Source of the DNA: Neoarius graeffei
Taxonomy: Eukaryota; Chordata; Actinopteri; Siluriformes; Ariidae
Direction of reading: 5' to 3'
NCBI RefSeq assembly: GCF_027579695.1
Contig: NC_083590.1
Span: 17,714,446 to 17,778,445 of the forward strand
DNA length: 64,000 nt
The notes below the pieces were generated by a model. It was given only the letters and a program-made list of their open reading frames with translations. It made no database searches and was not told where the DNA came from. Of the stretch, positions 9,163-20,356 are shown piece by piece. A program made the position numbers and the translations under genes. Each line of letters opens with the position of its first letter. The first letter of the stretch is position 1.

Positions 9163-10772
9163 CAGTGGTGCTTGAAAGTTTGTGAACCCTTTAGAATTTT
9201 CTATATTTCTGCATAAAAATGACCTAAAACATCATCAGATTTTCACACAAGTCCTAAAAGTAGATAAAGAGAACCCAGTTAAACAAATGAGACAAAAATA
9301 TTATACTTGCTCATTTATTTATTGAGGAAAATGATCCAATATTACATATCTGTGAGTGGCAAAAGTATGTGAACCTTTGCTTTCAGTATCTGGTGTGACC
9401 CCCTTGTGCAGCAATAACTGCAACTAAACGTTTCCGGTAACTGTTGATCAGTCCTGCACACCGGCTTGGAGGAATTTTAGCCCATTCCTCAATACAGAAC
9501 AGCTTCAAATCTGGGATGTTGGTGGGTTTCCTCACATGAACTGCTCACTTCAGGTCCTTCCACAACATTTCGATTGGATTAAGGTCAGGACTTTGACTTG
9601 GCCATTCCAAAACATTAACTGTATTCTTGTTTAATTGTTCTTTGGTTGAACGACTTGTGTGCTTAAGGTAGTTGTCTTGCTGCATGACCCACCTTCTCTT
9701 GAGATTCAATTCATGGACAGATGTCCTGACATTTTCCTTTAGAATTTGCTGGTATAATTTAGAATTCATTGTTCCATCAATGATGGCAAGCCGTCCTGGC
9801 CCAGATGCAACAAAACAGGCCCAAACCATGATACTACCACCACCATGTTTCACAGATGGGATATGGTTCTTATGCTGGAATGCAGTGTTTTTCCTTTCTC
9901 CAAACATGAGGCTTCTCATTTCAACCAAAATGTTCTATTTTGGTCTCATCCTTCACAAAACATTTTTCCAATAGCTGTCTGGCTTGTCCACGTGATATTT
10001 AGCAAACTGCAGATGAGCAGCAACGTTCTTTTTGGAGAGCAGTGGCTTTCTCCTTGCAAGCCTGCCATGCACACCATTGTTGTTCAGTGTTCTCCTGATG
10101 GTGGACTCATGAACATTAATATTAACCAATGTGAGAGAGGCCTTCAGATGCTTAGAAGTTACCCTGGGGTCCTTTGTGACCTCGCCGACTATTACACGCC
10201 TTGCTCTTGGAGTGATCTTTGTTGGTTGACCACTCCTGGGCAGGGTAACAATGGTCTTAAATTTCCTGCATTTGTACACAATCTGTCTGACTGTGGATTG
10301 GTGGAGTCCAAACTCTTTAGAGATTGTTTTGTAACCTTTTCCAGCCTGATGAGCATCAACAATGCTGTTTCTGAGGTCCTCAGAAATCTCCTTTGTTCGT
10401 ACTGTTATACACTTCCACAAACATGTGTTGTGAAGATCATACTTTGATAGATCCCTGTTCTTTAAATAAAACAGGGTGCCCACTCACACCTGATTGTCAT
10501 CCCATCGATTGAAATCACCTGACTCTAATTTCACCTTCAAATTAACTATTAATCCTAGAGGTTCACATACTTTTGCCACTCACAGATATGTAATATTGGC
10601 TCATTTTCCTCAATAAATAAATGACCAAGTATAATATTTTTGTCTTATTTGTTTAACTGGGTTCTCTTTACCTACTTTTAGGACTTGTGTGACAATCTGA
10701 TGATGTTTTAGGTCATATTTATGCAGAAATATAGAAAATTCTAAAGGGTTCACAAACTTTCAAGCACCACTG
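9163..10772 (-). mobile_element. Tc1-like element, DD34E family, copy 1
   Basis: Ends are CAGTGGTGCTTGAAAGTTTG and its inverse, bracketed by TA at 9161-9162 and 10773-10774. A second inner inverted block (GTGAGTGGCAAAAGTATGTG) lies about 190 bp in, as in IR/DR-type Tc1 elements. Full length, 1610 bp. Same family as 18743-20354 and 60504-63258. Confidence 0.95.
9383..10405 (-). pseudogene. Tc1 transposase (DD34E), inactivated
   Basis: Reading leftward: paired-type helix-turn-helix with KTISKEFGLHQSTVRQIVYK, then GRPTKI-like QPTKITPRARRVI, then the DDE core with GGGSIMVWACF, QQDN and SPDLNPIEMLW. Spacing from the QQD aspartate to the IE glutamate is 34 residues by comparison with copies 2 and 3. 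Defects: the expected start codon is changed (ATG to ACA), there is a frameshift near 9940, DPKH has become YLKH, and a TGA follows KDLK about 53 codons early. Confidence 0.9.
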
Positions 10773-10774
10773 TA

Positions 10775-11060
10775 GATAATCCCAACATGTACAACATATT
10801 TTTGGGGTGTACAAGTTCCACGTCATAACTTCGTGAGTTTTTTTTTTTTTAAATCGGGTCTATGGGATTTTCAGTAGTATGGCTCTCTACTCGGCTGAGG
10901 AACGCTACCAGGATCGCTGTGTTTCACTTTCCCTCCCAAAAGAGAACTAATTAATGTGCAGTTTTTAAACTTGACGATTTTGTGTGATTATTCACGATAT
11001 TTTTATCTGCATTTGTGCAAAAAAAAAACAACATACAAATTCAAGTAGTTTCCACCAAGT
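10775..11060. other. No gene
   Basis: Short A/T-rich spacer with T and A homopolymers; no feature recognised beyond the possible element D end. Confidence 0.4.
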
Positions 11061-11275
11061 GGTTACAGCAGTGGTTCTCAAACTTTTTTCACCAAGTACC
11101 ACCTCAGAAAATACTTGGCTCTCCAAGTACCACCATAATGACCAACATTAAAATACAGTAGCGTAGTAGGTCTAAGTATTCATTAAAAACAAGGCAGAGG
11201 TTTTATTTAACAAGTATATTTAATATTGTTGGCCACTGTAACATTACGCACAGTACTTTGAACAGTAACACTGTT

Positions 11276-11425
11276 TAAATATAGGAAAATAAAACACTGT
11301 ACTTAAATAATGAATCAAATAAATTGGCCAAATCTGCAACATCTGTAGTCTCATCAAGCTGTATGGTAAAATATCTACTGTTCTTAATGCGCTCAATCAG
11401 TGTCTTTTTAACATCGTCAGCCATG
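11276..11425 (-). pseudogene. hAT A transposase, second part
   Basis: Continues from 14758 across hAT B: DVKKTLIERIKNSRYFTIQL then DETTDVADLANLF and a stop. QLDETTD is the first acidic catalytic block of the RNase H-like fold. The rest of the core and the C-terminal dimerisation domain are deleted, leaving about 250 residues of an expected 600 or more. A nearly identical segment is at 16279-16428 in the opposite orientation. Confidence 0.8.
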
Positions 11426-12149
11426 CATGGGCGTAACGACCATAGGCACTGGGGGGGACATGTCCCCCCCAATATTGGGAAAGTACCAATCTGCCCCCCC
11501 AATATTTGGCGTATTAAATCAATATGAGACAAATAATATGCCATCCTGAACCATGGCTATATAATGAATCCTTGTTATGTCCGATTTACTTTCAATTTAG
11601 GAAGCACAGAGAAACAAACAAACAAAAAAAACCTTTGCGACCACCCCCTATGATTGTGCACTTGGGTCAGCCCATGTGGTTCGTTGGTTTGAAAATCCAC
11701 TCAGTCGGACTGTCAGGTAGGCTGCTGGTGGACACATTCAAATGGCGGTAGCCGCAAAGAAAAGGAAGGACCCATGGGCGTAAAAATGCGTATGGACGCG
11801 TCCAATACTCAGCTGAGTTTAAAATGTCCAGACCATTTTTGAATGGAGAAGCCGCGATGCGGGAAACGCTGAATAAAAACACCAAACGCGGTATCGCTTC
11901 CAGCTGATTTTCAGTTGTGAACAGACCTCTCAAAGACGGCTGACTATTGGTGGGGACAGCAGGTAAAAAAGCTTTATGAAGCTTTGATTGGCCCGCCTCC
12001 CGTTGCCTTGACGTTGCTATGGTTTTTGATTGGCCCACCTCCCGTTGCCTTGACGTTGCTATGGTTTTTTGTTGTCATTGGCTGTAAGCAGTAGCAAGCG
12101 GTAAAATCAGCATCCAGCTCGCTGCTACAGCAAAACAGCACACAGGCAG

Positions 12150-12268
12150 TGATGTCGGGCAATAAAAGAAAACGTAAGGAAGACATAATATGACATTTTT
12201 GTCATATGATCCTGTAACAGCAAGGAGTTTCTGTTTGCAATCTCTCTCTCTCTATGTCTGTCTGTCTG

Positions 12269-12307
<39 letters not shown>

Positions 12308-13213
12308 AATAAATGCTTGTAGGTAATGCTAAATGTTTACTTATATTTACTTTTTTCTTGCTCATTGTTTGCATGTATATACATATGTATATATGCATGT
12401 GTATATGCGTATGTATGTAACCTCTGCAATAAAATGTAAAAATGTGAAACAATTGTCACTTAACCCTTTCAACTTAATGAATAAACATTTTTGCAAAATG
12501 CACTACAACTACCAAAACTCTTCTACCACCCATACCTACATTACTTCCAGATTCTGAAATTGCAGTAACTCAAAAGGAAGCACATGATGTTTCAAATGTG
12601 TGAAAATAGTAAAAGTTGTGTGAAAATGAAGCAGCAGCAGCACATAATTTTGATTGATTGTGGTGTTGTATTTTGGGTAGGTCATCCACTACAGCGAAAT
12701 TCACAGCAACTTCAATATCCACTTTCTCTGTGTGATAATGTATTGCCCGTATACATGCAGATGTTAGCCTAAGTCTAAGACTGAGTGTACCTGGTGCTAA
12801 AAATCAAAATAACACAAAGGAATGGACAACCAATCATTTGTACAGTGTAGGCCACATTTCATGCGACAACCATGGCGCACTGGGGCGCTTGGCCAAATTA
12901 TGTCCCCACCAATATCAACACCGTTTTTACACCCTTGGAAGGACCAACGGGCTGACATTCGCCTTTTTTTCAGACGAGTCACAGACATGATGAGTCTGTC
13001 ACAGAGAGTCACAGGCATGATGGAGGAAGGGAACAGACAGAGACCTGCTCTGAAGATGAACTGGTAAAGAGCATTGTATTACGAGTCCTTAAAACAACTT
13101 TATTTTTAACCTCATCATAGGCTGCATGTCATCAGTAGGCTAGTAATAAGAGCATACTGTCCTTTAATTAAATGTAAATAAATTAAATAAAATTATTATT
13201 TTGGTCAGTCATT
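12150..13213. other. Interior of hAT B without recognised gene
   Basis: Holds the TC/CA microsatellite, several short open stretches and a block near 12880-12950 (CACTGGGG...CACCCTTGGAAGG) that loosely repeats the hAT B end motifs. No domain was recognised. Confidence 0.4.
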
Positions 13214-13215
13214 AT

Positions 13216-14238
13216 AGAGGGATTTCACTGACGTCACCCGAAACCGGAAGTAAACAGACCCTGCGCCATATTGGAAGACCAACAAACTCGTGATTAGGGG
13301 GAAATAACGGCAGCGGTATGTGAACCCACGAGAATAAAGTGGAGTGGCAAACGACTTAAACAAACAAATCTGAGCTGTTTTATTTATGATTTATTGGCCC
13401 AAAAGTAGACTTGAAAGAAACCTGTGTGAGACTTGGCAAAAAACTGTGGATATAATGGATAAGTCTGTGCATGATCTGCGGACACTTTGAGGTAAGCAAA
13501 CGCAAGAAATTCAGATTTAAAACATGCTAAACTGGCCCCAAGTTGATAACTGTATGAGGAGCAAGCCTCCCAGACTTCTACAATTTAATAATAATAATAA
13601 TAATTTTAGGATGGTTTGGGGCTTGCTCTCCCTCCTATTATATAAATAAAGCATAGTTGTTGTGTAGGCATAGATCATAAATACATATGTATAATTTGGA
13701 TAAATTAACCTAAATTATGGATACCTTAATAGTAGCAAAAAGTATTAATTTTTCAACTGAAAAGATATATTATTAAAAGATAAATATCAACAAGATTACC
13801 TTGGCCATAACTATATGTAGGTTATTCTTAACAACAGCTGTAATATCATGAACCAAGCCACTAACAACATAATTGTAAGCCTGTAGCCCTTTGTAGGCCT
13901 TCAAGTCATCAGCAGTGTAGGCACTGGGTGTAAACAACAAATAGTTTACAATGTCTGGGTAGCAAACAGATGGCAGAATTGGTGTCAGGTCCTCCTTATG
14001 TTTCCATTCTCCCTTGCCCCGAGCCTTATCATATGGGTCAAACCCATCAATCACAGCCAGTTTCTCCACATACCGTGCCCTTTCTGCAGCTGGTAATGTA
14101 CTCACATAACCAGACTTATCAGCCATCGTGTCACTTCACTCTCGCTCGTAGTTTGTTTTGTATGTATATACTTGAGGTCTTCCAATATGGCGCCCTAACA
14201 AAATCTCGCGGTACGGTGACGTCATGCGGTAGCCCTCT
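13216..14238 (-). mobile_element. ISL2EU-like element E (YqaJ type)
   Basis: Left end AGAGGGATTTCACTGACGTC; right end inverse AGAGGGCTACCGCATGACGT. Both contain CCATATTGGAAGACC further in. AT dinucleotides at 13214-13215 and 14239-14240 are a plausible 2-bp target duplication, as known for ISL2EU. Coding is on the minus strand from the right end. Confidence 0.65.
13800..14126 (-). pseudogene. YqaJ/SWIM-protein first exon, open
   Basis: ATG at 14126 opens MADKSGYVSTLPAAERARYV and stays open to a splice donor (GT at 13799-13798, GTAATC) after about 109 codons. Conserved blocks: EKLAVIDGFDPYDKARG, LPSVCYPDIVNYL, YTADDLKAYKGLQAY. This is the best preserved of three such exons in the window. The YqaJ nuclease exons that should follow are absent, so only the start of the gene survives. 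Its role in transposition is not established; family placement is inferred. Confidence 0.55.
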
Positions 14239-14757
14239 ATTCTTGAACGCCTCCATATTTTTGGGCCATTTATTTAGATAAAGTCAATATATTTTCTACA
14301 AAGTTCTATGTTGTTTTGACCTATTAACCAGGGTAATGCTCCTTTCTATTGCTTTGGTAGCCATTTTTTTGTAGCAATTTGGCATTTCTGCATTTGTTTG
14401 AAATGTGTGTGTGTGTGTGTGTGTTTGTTTGTGTGTGTGTGACTAGCTCTGGTGTGACAGATTTTCATGCAATGTTTTACATGTTTTTTGTATGTTGTAT
14501 TGCGTTACATGTTTTGCAGTTGCACATTCTGTTTTGTGTTTTGCCTGATACACAATAATAAAAAAAAACAAGATATAAATGTTAACATGTTCATTGGTAA
14601 TTGTATTCATCAAAACAATGTTCTAGATAAGCACATCTTTATCAATAGGCCCATATAAAAACTGCACGAAATGCACTTAAAAATATTTTGGGAAGGGCTC
14701 AAATTTGGACCCCCCCCCCCCCAATATTTATACCATGGTTACGCCCTTGCAGCCATG

Positions 14758-15380
14758 TCATTTATTCTCCTTGACACGGTGTCATTTGAAAGCGGCACCA
14801 AGTTTAACTCTGTGGCAGCTTTCTCTCCACACATCATACGTGTCATCTCTCTGGCTAATGGTAAACACAGTAGTTCCCCGATTGTGTGTGGCTTACCGGC
14901 TCTGGCGATCAAGAGGCTGGCACGATATGAAGCTTCCTGTGCTTTGGCTACGGGTGTACCATAGGACAGAATGGTGGACTTGGACTGCTTCAGTTCATCA
15001 TGTTTTCGTAAAAAAAAAAATCCATTGGTTTGTCCTTTAGTGCTGTGTTTGGTTGTAAGATGCCGTTTGAGATGCGATGGTTTCATGGACTCATTGCTCA
15101 GAACGTCCCCGAATACAACACACTGCAGCCTGGGCAGCTCCTCTGTCCCGCTCCAAATGAATCCCAGTTTTATGTATTTTTCATCATCCTTCCTCCTCAC
15201 TGGTTTCTGCCGTTTGCTAGCAGTTCTGGGGCTGGTTTTGCCACTGTCGTTAGCATCCGCGCTCGGCTCACACACGTCCTCTTCAGTTCTCCCTCTCTCC
15301 TGATCCACGCTCCCATTCGCGGATTTAAGCCACGACAGTAATTTTGTCCGACTCATCATAATTAGCAAAGCCACCTCCAC
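14758..15380 (-). pseudogene. hAT A transposase, N-terminal part
   Basis: Starts near the MMSRTKLLSWLK methionines. It contains EKYIKLGFIWSGTEELP and a BED-like finger VVFGDVLSNESMKPSHLKRH; the expected second finger cysteine reads F. Next come KAQEASYRASLLIARAGKPH and MMCGEKAA..LNLVPLSNDTVSRR, a typical ZBED/SCAND3-like hAT segment. The frame is cut by hAT B right after INDMAA. The protein continues at 11425-11279 with the first acidic catalytic motif, QLDETTD. Confidence 0.8.
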
Positions 15381-15698
15381 CTTTTCCCATCACAGCCTAG
15401 TCTACCAATGGCGGATAACCGTCTGTCAGCGGAACCGGCGGGAATGCATTGCATACGTACGCTACATATGGCTACCCAGAAGCACTTGCAAACTTTTTTA
15501 AATTATTAACTTAATTTGTATTTCCTTTCATTTTCTTGTCATCGGTTGATAAGATATTTTCATCCATTTGGATATTATGGATAGTATTTCACGTTTTATT
15601 TTATTTTTTAAATTTTATTTATATTTAATTAAGTGATTCTTTGGCGTACCACTAGAATGGAGCCCGCGTACCACAGTTTGAGAATCACTGGGTTACAG

Positions 15699-16634
15699 AA
15701 TTCAAAAACTAAACTCTTTGTGCTGATTGCATTGCGGTCTAGTAAAGCACTGATGAGAACATTTATCTGTGAGAGCGCGCACACACCAAACCGATCCGAC
15801 TGCCTGGGCACTTCAAAGATATTTTCAGCACATTTCAAATAAAACACCACCAACCAGTAGCCTTAGTATCAGAAACAAGAAAAAATAACTCAATAAAACT
15901 CCTCAAACACATGGAGCTCCTGATGTGATATCATTCACCTTCACAGGAAGCGAGATGGAGCTGGGAAAGTTTTTACACCTTGTTTACTTTGCACTGTGGT
16001 GAATTTACAAAGTAAACGTCTCCTTTTTGTTCATGTTGAACCTTTTTTGCTGTGTGGAGGTGACACGTATGATGTGTGGAGAGAAAGCTGCCAGAGTGTT
16101 AAACTTGGTGCCGCTTTCAAATGACACCGTGTCAAGGTGTCAATACATAAAACTGGGATTCATTTGGAGCGGGACAGAGGAGCTGCCCAGGCCGCAGTGT
16201 GTTGTATTCGGGGACGTTCTGAGCAATGAGTCCATGAAACCAACGGATCGGTTTGGTGACTCAAGGAGAATAAACGACATGGCTGCCGATGTTAAAAAGA
16301 CACTGATTGAGCGCATTAAGAACAGTAGGTATTTTACCATACAGCTTGATGAGACTACAGATGTTGCAGATTTGGCCAATTTATTTGATTCATTATTTAA
16401 GTACAGTGTTTTATTTTCCTATATTTAAACAGTGTTACTGTTCAAAGTACTGTGTGTAATGTTACAGTGGCCAACAATATTAAATATACTTGTTAAATAA
16501 AACCTCCGCCTTGTTTTTAATGAATACTTAGACCTACTATGCTACTGTATTTTAATGTTGGTCATTATGGTGGTACTTGGAGAGCCAAGTATTTTCTGAG
16601 GTGGTACTTGGTGAAAAAAGTTTGAGAACCACTG
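15699..16634 (+). mobile_element. hAT A, second partial copy, opposite orientation
   Basis: Positions about 16279-16634 are a near-perfect inverted copy of 11069-11425 and end ...TTTGAGAACCACTG. No matching left terminus is found. The 8 bases after the end are GGTTAGAG, seven of eight identical to the GGTTACAG duplication of the first copy. The first 360 bp (15699-16060) are not recognisably hAT. Confidence 0.7.
16062..16428 (+). pseudogene. hAT A transposase relic with shuffled blocks
   Basis: Order in this copy: VTRMMCGEKAA..VSR, then YIKLGFIWSGTEELP..NESMKP (which belongs upstream), then TDRFGDS, then RRINDMAADVKKTLI..QLDETTDVADLANLF. The YIKLGF block is thus inserted between VSR and RIND. 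The 20 bp encoding TDRFGDS resemble the inverse of 15781-15799. Reading frame happens to remain open across the joins. A repair-derived patchwork, not a gene. Confidence 0.75.
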
Positions 16635-16642
16635 GGTTAGAG

Positions 16643-17692
16643 TATTGGTGGAGGGACCAGCGGGCCCCCGTCCAAAAACAGATTTTGCAGTTTCTAACAG
16701 CCAATCGTTAGCTCTCCATGGTCCATCTGAAATAGAAATTCAACAGTCATTCCTGGGTCTCATGGCAATTACTGTTCGTATGCCACAAAGCCCAATTAAG
16801 ATTTGGTAAATCAAAGCATAGCACGAATGCTTGCAGAACAAAGAAATTGAATGTATAATGGCAAACATACAAAATAGCAATAAATTTTAAAATGTAAACT
16901 GGGCAGGGTTCTCCACGTTTCAAAAATAAAAGGTGGCGGAGGGGGCGGGGCCCCAGTGGGGGTCCAGGGGGATGAAGCTGACAGACTTTGGGCTTTTTTG
17001 ACAGTGAAACTGGCCAGTAAATGGATAGAAAATGCTAAATCATTGTTAAAATCATTTTACAAAAAATTATCACATTCTTACTGCACATATCTTTATTGTC
17101 AATGTGAGACTCATTTGACATTTCAGTTGAGACTGATGCACCTATTGCACATCCCTGAATTAATTATATATATTTTTTCTGCATGTGAAAAACAAATGAA
17201 CTTCCATGCATAAACAAAATACCCAATTACAATAAATGCATACTTTTTTTTTTTTTTTACAACAGACATAATGTTAACTGGGTGAAACCACTCCAATCCA
17301 TGCACGAGCTGGTGCACGTGCCCGAGACTGGCACTACAAAGCCACCCCGGCCTCCGTAGTTCGGGTCCTTTGACAGAGTTTGTGTATTTAATATTTCTGA
17401 TCTGCTGCATGGACTGTTCAGATTTCTGCAGGATCACTGCACACGCAGCTTGTTCTCTTCTCTGGATCTGATCAATAACCTTGGTCCTCCCAAGCTCCTC
17501 AGTGACAGACTCACATTCCTCACTACCTGCAGTGTGTGTTTTGTGTCAGATGAATCAGAGTTTTCGAATCATGTGTCGAGTCTGAGAGCGTGTGCCAAAT
17601 GAATCCCCGCTATCAAGGTGCTTAAACCACGTGACCGATGACAAACGACGCCTCGCAGAACAAGAGTGACGCTATTGGTTTGCCTACCATCT
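16643..17692. other. No gene; repeat fragments
   Basis: At about 16905-16990 a G-rich block (AAGGTGGCGGAGGGGGCGGG) resembles the start of a transposon; a similar G-rich block is at about 21050-21090. Positions about 17550-17680 are an inverted copy of about 40490-40630 (GTGTCGAGTC, CGAGGCGTCGTTTG elements). Confidence 0.4.
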
Positions 17693-18113
17693 CTGGACCC
17701 CATATTGACCTCAGTGGGTTATGTATGCTTCTCTGTCACATCCAAGAACAATAGTTACAATATTCGTGCATTATTCCAGGCAGATATCACCACTATCCCC
17801 TCTGTGGTTCAGTACTGGACTGGTCTTGTTGGTGACCTGAACTGGAGCAGTGTGTGGAACCTCCCATACAGATACTTCCTTACAAACAAAGTAAGGGAGA
17901 TTTCAAACTGATTCATAGATACTCTCCTGCCAAGCATTCACTGCTTAAGTTTAAGAGAGACATTTGTGTGGACTGTTCATTGTGTGAGACGGACTCGGAA
18001 ACAATAATGCACCTGTTCTGGCAATATCCCTTTACCATCCCATTCTGGACAGAAATAACCTGGTACATTACAGCCAAGCTGGACTCTGATTTTTCTGATT
18101 TTAATGTGTAAAC
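17693..18113 (+). pseudogene. L1-type LINE ORF2 C-terminal fragment
   Basis: Two frames joined at about 17905 read SSVWNLPYRYFLTNKVREIS then FKLIHRYSPAKHSLLKFKRD, CSLCETDSETIMHLFWQYP and FWTEITWYI. The CxxC...HLFW block is the cysteine motif of L1 ORF2 C-termini of fish. Reverse transcriptase and endonuclease are absent (5' truncated). The 18114-18740 stretch, interrupted by a SINE, may be further L1 sequence. Confidence 0.65.
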
Positions 18114-18197
18114 TGACAATCCGACATTTTTTTTTTATTCTACAACTATAAAACTGGATGTAAGATCAACTAAATATAATAAATCTGTATTTAAACG

Positions 18198-18584
18198 GGG
18201 CGGCACGGTGGTGTAGTGGTTAGCGCTGTCGCCTCACAGCAAGAAGGTCCTGGGTTCGAGCCCCCGGGGCCGGCAAGGGCCTTTCTGTGTGGAGTTTGCA
18301 TGTTCTCCCCGTGTCCGCGTGGGTTTCCTCCGGGTGCTCCGGTTTCCCCCACAGTCCAAAGACATGCAGGTTAGGTTAACTGGTGACTCTAAATTGACCG
18401 TAGGTGTGAATGTGAGTGTGAATGGTTGTCTGTGTCTATGTGTCAGCCCTGTGATGACCTGGCGACTTGTCCAGGGTGTACCCCGCCTTTCGCCCGTAGT
18501 CAGCTGGGATAGGCTCCAGCTTGCCTGCGACCCTGTAGAAGGATAAAGCGGCTAGAGATAATGAGATGAGATGATAATGAGATG
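18198..18584 (+). mobile_element. DANA/mermaid-type SINE, complete
   Basis: Starts GGGCGGCACGGTGGTGTAG; A and B box-like sequences lie in the first 70 bp (TAGTGGTTAGCGC, GGTTCGAGCCC). It ends in GATAATGAGATGAGATG repeats. The perfect 10-bp target duplication TATTTAAACG lies at 18188-18197 and 18585-18594. The tRNA-like head is not a working tRNA gene. Confidence 0.9.
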
Positions 18585-18742
18585 TATTTAAACGACACTT
18601 TGGTCTCATTTGTTTGTACAAAAACATAACTATTGTAGCACAATCTGTTTCTGGGTGTTTTTCACAGGGATTGTTGCTCATTTCTGTATTTAAATCTATT
18701 GTAGAGTTTGTAATGTTAGAGCAGAGTAAAGTCATGATGTTA

Positions 18743-20354
18743 CAGTGGTGCTTCAAAGTTTGTGAACCCTTTAGAATTGTCTATATTTCTACATAAATAT
18801 GACCTAAAACATCATCAGATTTTCACACAAGTCTTAAAAGTAGATAAAGAGAACACAGTTAAACAAATGAGACAAAAATATTATTCTTGGTCATTTATTT
18901 ATTGAGGAAAATGATTCAATATGACATATCTGTGAGTGGCAAAAGTATGTGAACCTCTAGGATTAGCAGTTAATTTGAAGGTGAAATTAGGGTCCGGTGT
19001 TTTCAATCAATGGGATGACAATCAGGTGAGAGTGGGCACCCTGTTTTATTTAAAGAACAGGGATCTATCAAAGTCTGATCTTCACAACACATGTTTGTGG
19101 AAGTGTATCATGGCATGAACAAAGGAGATTTCTGAGGATCTCAAAAATAATGTTGCTGATGCTCATCAGGCTGGAAAAGGTTACAAAACCATCTCGAAAG
19201 AGTTTGGACTCCACCAATCCACAGTCAGACAGATTGTGCACAAATGGAGGAAATTCAAGACTGTTGTTACCCTCCCCAGGAATGGTTAACCAACAAAGAT
19301 CACTCTAAGAGCAAGGCATGTAATAGTCGGCGTGGTCACAAAGGACCCCAGGGTAACTTCTAAGCAACTGAAGGCCTCTCTCACATTGGCTAATGTTAAT
19401 GTTCACGAGTCCACCATCAGGAGAACACTGAACAACAATGGTGTGCATGGCAGGGTGGCAAGGAGAAAGCCACTGCTCTCCAAAAAGAACATTGCTGCTT
19501 GTCTGCAGTTTGCTAAATATCACGTGGACAAGCCAGAAGGCTATTGGAAAAATGTTTTGCGGATGGATGAGACCAAAATAGAACCTTTTTGGTTTAAATG
19601 AGAAGCGTTTTGTTTGGAGAAAGGAAAAAACTGCATTCCAGCATAAGAACCTTATCCCATCTGTGAAGCATGGTGGTGGTAGTATCATGGTTTGGGCCTG
19701 TTTTGCTGCATCTGGGCCAGGACGGCTTGCCATCATTGATGGAACAATGAATTTTGAATAATACCAGCGAATTCTAAAGGAAAATGTCAGGACATCTGTC
19801 CATGAACTGAATCTCAAAAGACGGTGGGTCAAGCAGCAAGACAACGACCCTAAGCACACAAGTTGTTATACCAAAGAATGGTTAAAGAAGAATAAAGTTA
19901 ACATTTTGGAATGGCCAAGTCAAAGTCCTGACCTTAATCCAATCGAAATGTTGTGGAAGGACCTGAAGCGAGCAGTTCATGTGAGGAAACCCACCAACAT
20001 CCCAGAGTTGAAGCTGTTCTGTACGGAGGAATGGACTAAAATTCCTCCAAGCCGGTGTGCAGGACTGATCAACACTTACTGGAAATGTTTAGTTGCAGTT
20101 ATTGCTGCACAAAGGGGTCACACCAGATACTGAAAAACAAAGGTTCACATACTTTTGCCACTCACAGATATGTAATATTGGATCATTTTCCTCAATAAAT
20201 AAATGACCAAGTATAATATTTTTGTTTCATTTGTTTTACTGGGTTCTCTTTATCTACTTTTAGGACTCGTGTGAAAATCTGATGATGTTTTAGGTCATAT
20301 TTATGCAGAAATATAGAAAATTCTAAAGGGTTCACAAACTTTCAAGCACCACTG
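18743..20354 (+). mobile_element. Tc1-like element, DD34E family, copy 2
   Basis: Ends CAGTGGTGCTTCAAAGTTTG and inverse TTTCAAGCACCACTG, with TA at 18741-18742 and 20355-20356. Inner repeat GTGAGTGGCAAAAGTATGTG is present near both ends. Full length, 1612 bp. Confidence 0.95.
19110..20133 (+). pseudogene. Tc1 transposase (DD34E), inactivated
   Basis: ATG at 19110 is followed by GCA and a TGA where copy 3 has CGG (third codon), so translation stops at once. Downstream blocks remain: VTKDPRVTSKQLKASLTLAN, RRKPLLSKKNIAACLQFAKY, a one-base insertion after KIEP, then GGGSIMVWACF, QQDNDPKHTS and SPDLNPIEMLWKDLK to GHTRY. Catalytic D and E of the QQD/IE pair are intact and 34 residues apart. A stop also replaces the tyrosine in NFE*YQ. 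Dead copy. Confidence 0.9.
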
Positions 20355-20356
20355 TA

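Larger units (their letters stand above)
8896..10862. mobile_element. Possible ISL2EU-like element D hosting a Tc1
   Basis: Left of the Tc1, TATACGGACCCGACGTC and TGACGTCACC resemble ISL2EU-like ends. To the right, AAATCGGGTCTATGGG is an imperfect inverse of GGACCCGA. No coding exon is seen. Tentative; it could be chance similarity. Confidence 0.25.
11426..14749. mobile_element. hAT element B (CATGGGCGTAAC ends)
   Basis: Left end CATGGGCGTAAC and right end GTTACGCCCTTG (inverse CAAGGGCGTAAC), with a perfect 8-bp duplication CAGCCATG at 11418-11425 and 14750-14757. G and C homopolymers flank AATATT near both ends. The interior has no readable transposase; MSGNKRKRKED at about 12150 could be a start-exon relic. 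A compound (TC)n(CA)n tract lies at about 12241-12306 and (GT)n at about 14407-14450. Carries ISL2EU-like element E. Confidence 0.85.
11069..15690 (-). mobile_element. hAT element A (ZBED/SCAND3-like), split
   Basis: Ends CAGTGGTTCTCAAACTTTT and its inverse AGTTTGAGAATCACTG, with a perfect 8-bp duplication GGTTACAG at 11061-11068 and 15691-15698. Transposase runs on the minus strand. A second hAT (11426-14749) sits inside it. Without that insert the copy is about 1.3 kb, so it is an internally deleted, non-autonomous element. Confidence 0.9.

Noticed and set aside
9672-10447. Plus-strand open frames across Tc1 copy 1
   Set aside because: Antisense shadows of the transposase gene on the minus strand; the same antisense frames appear in the other copies.
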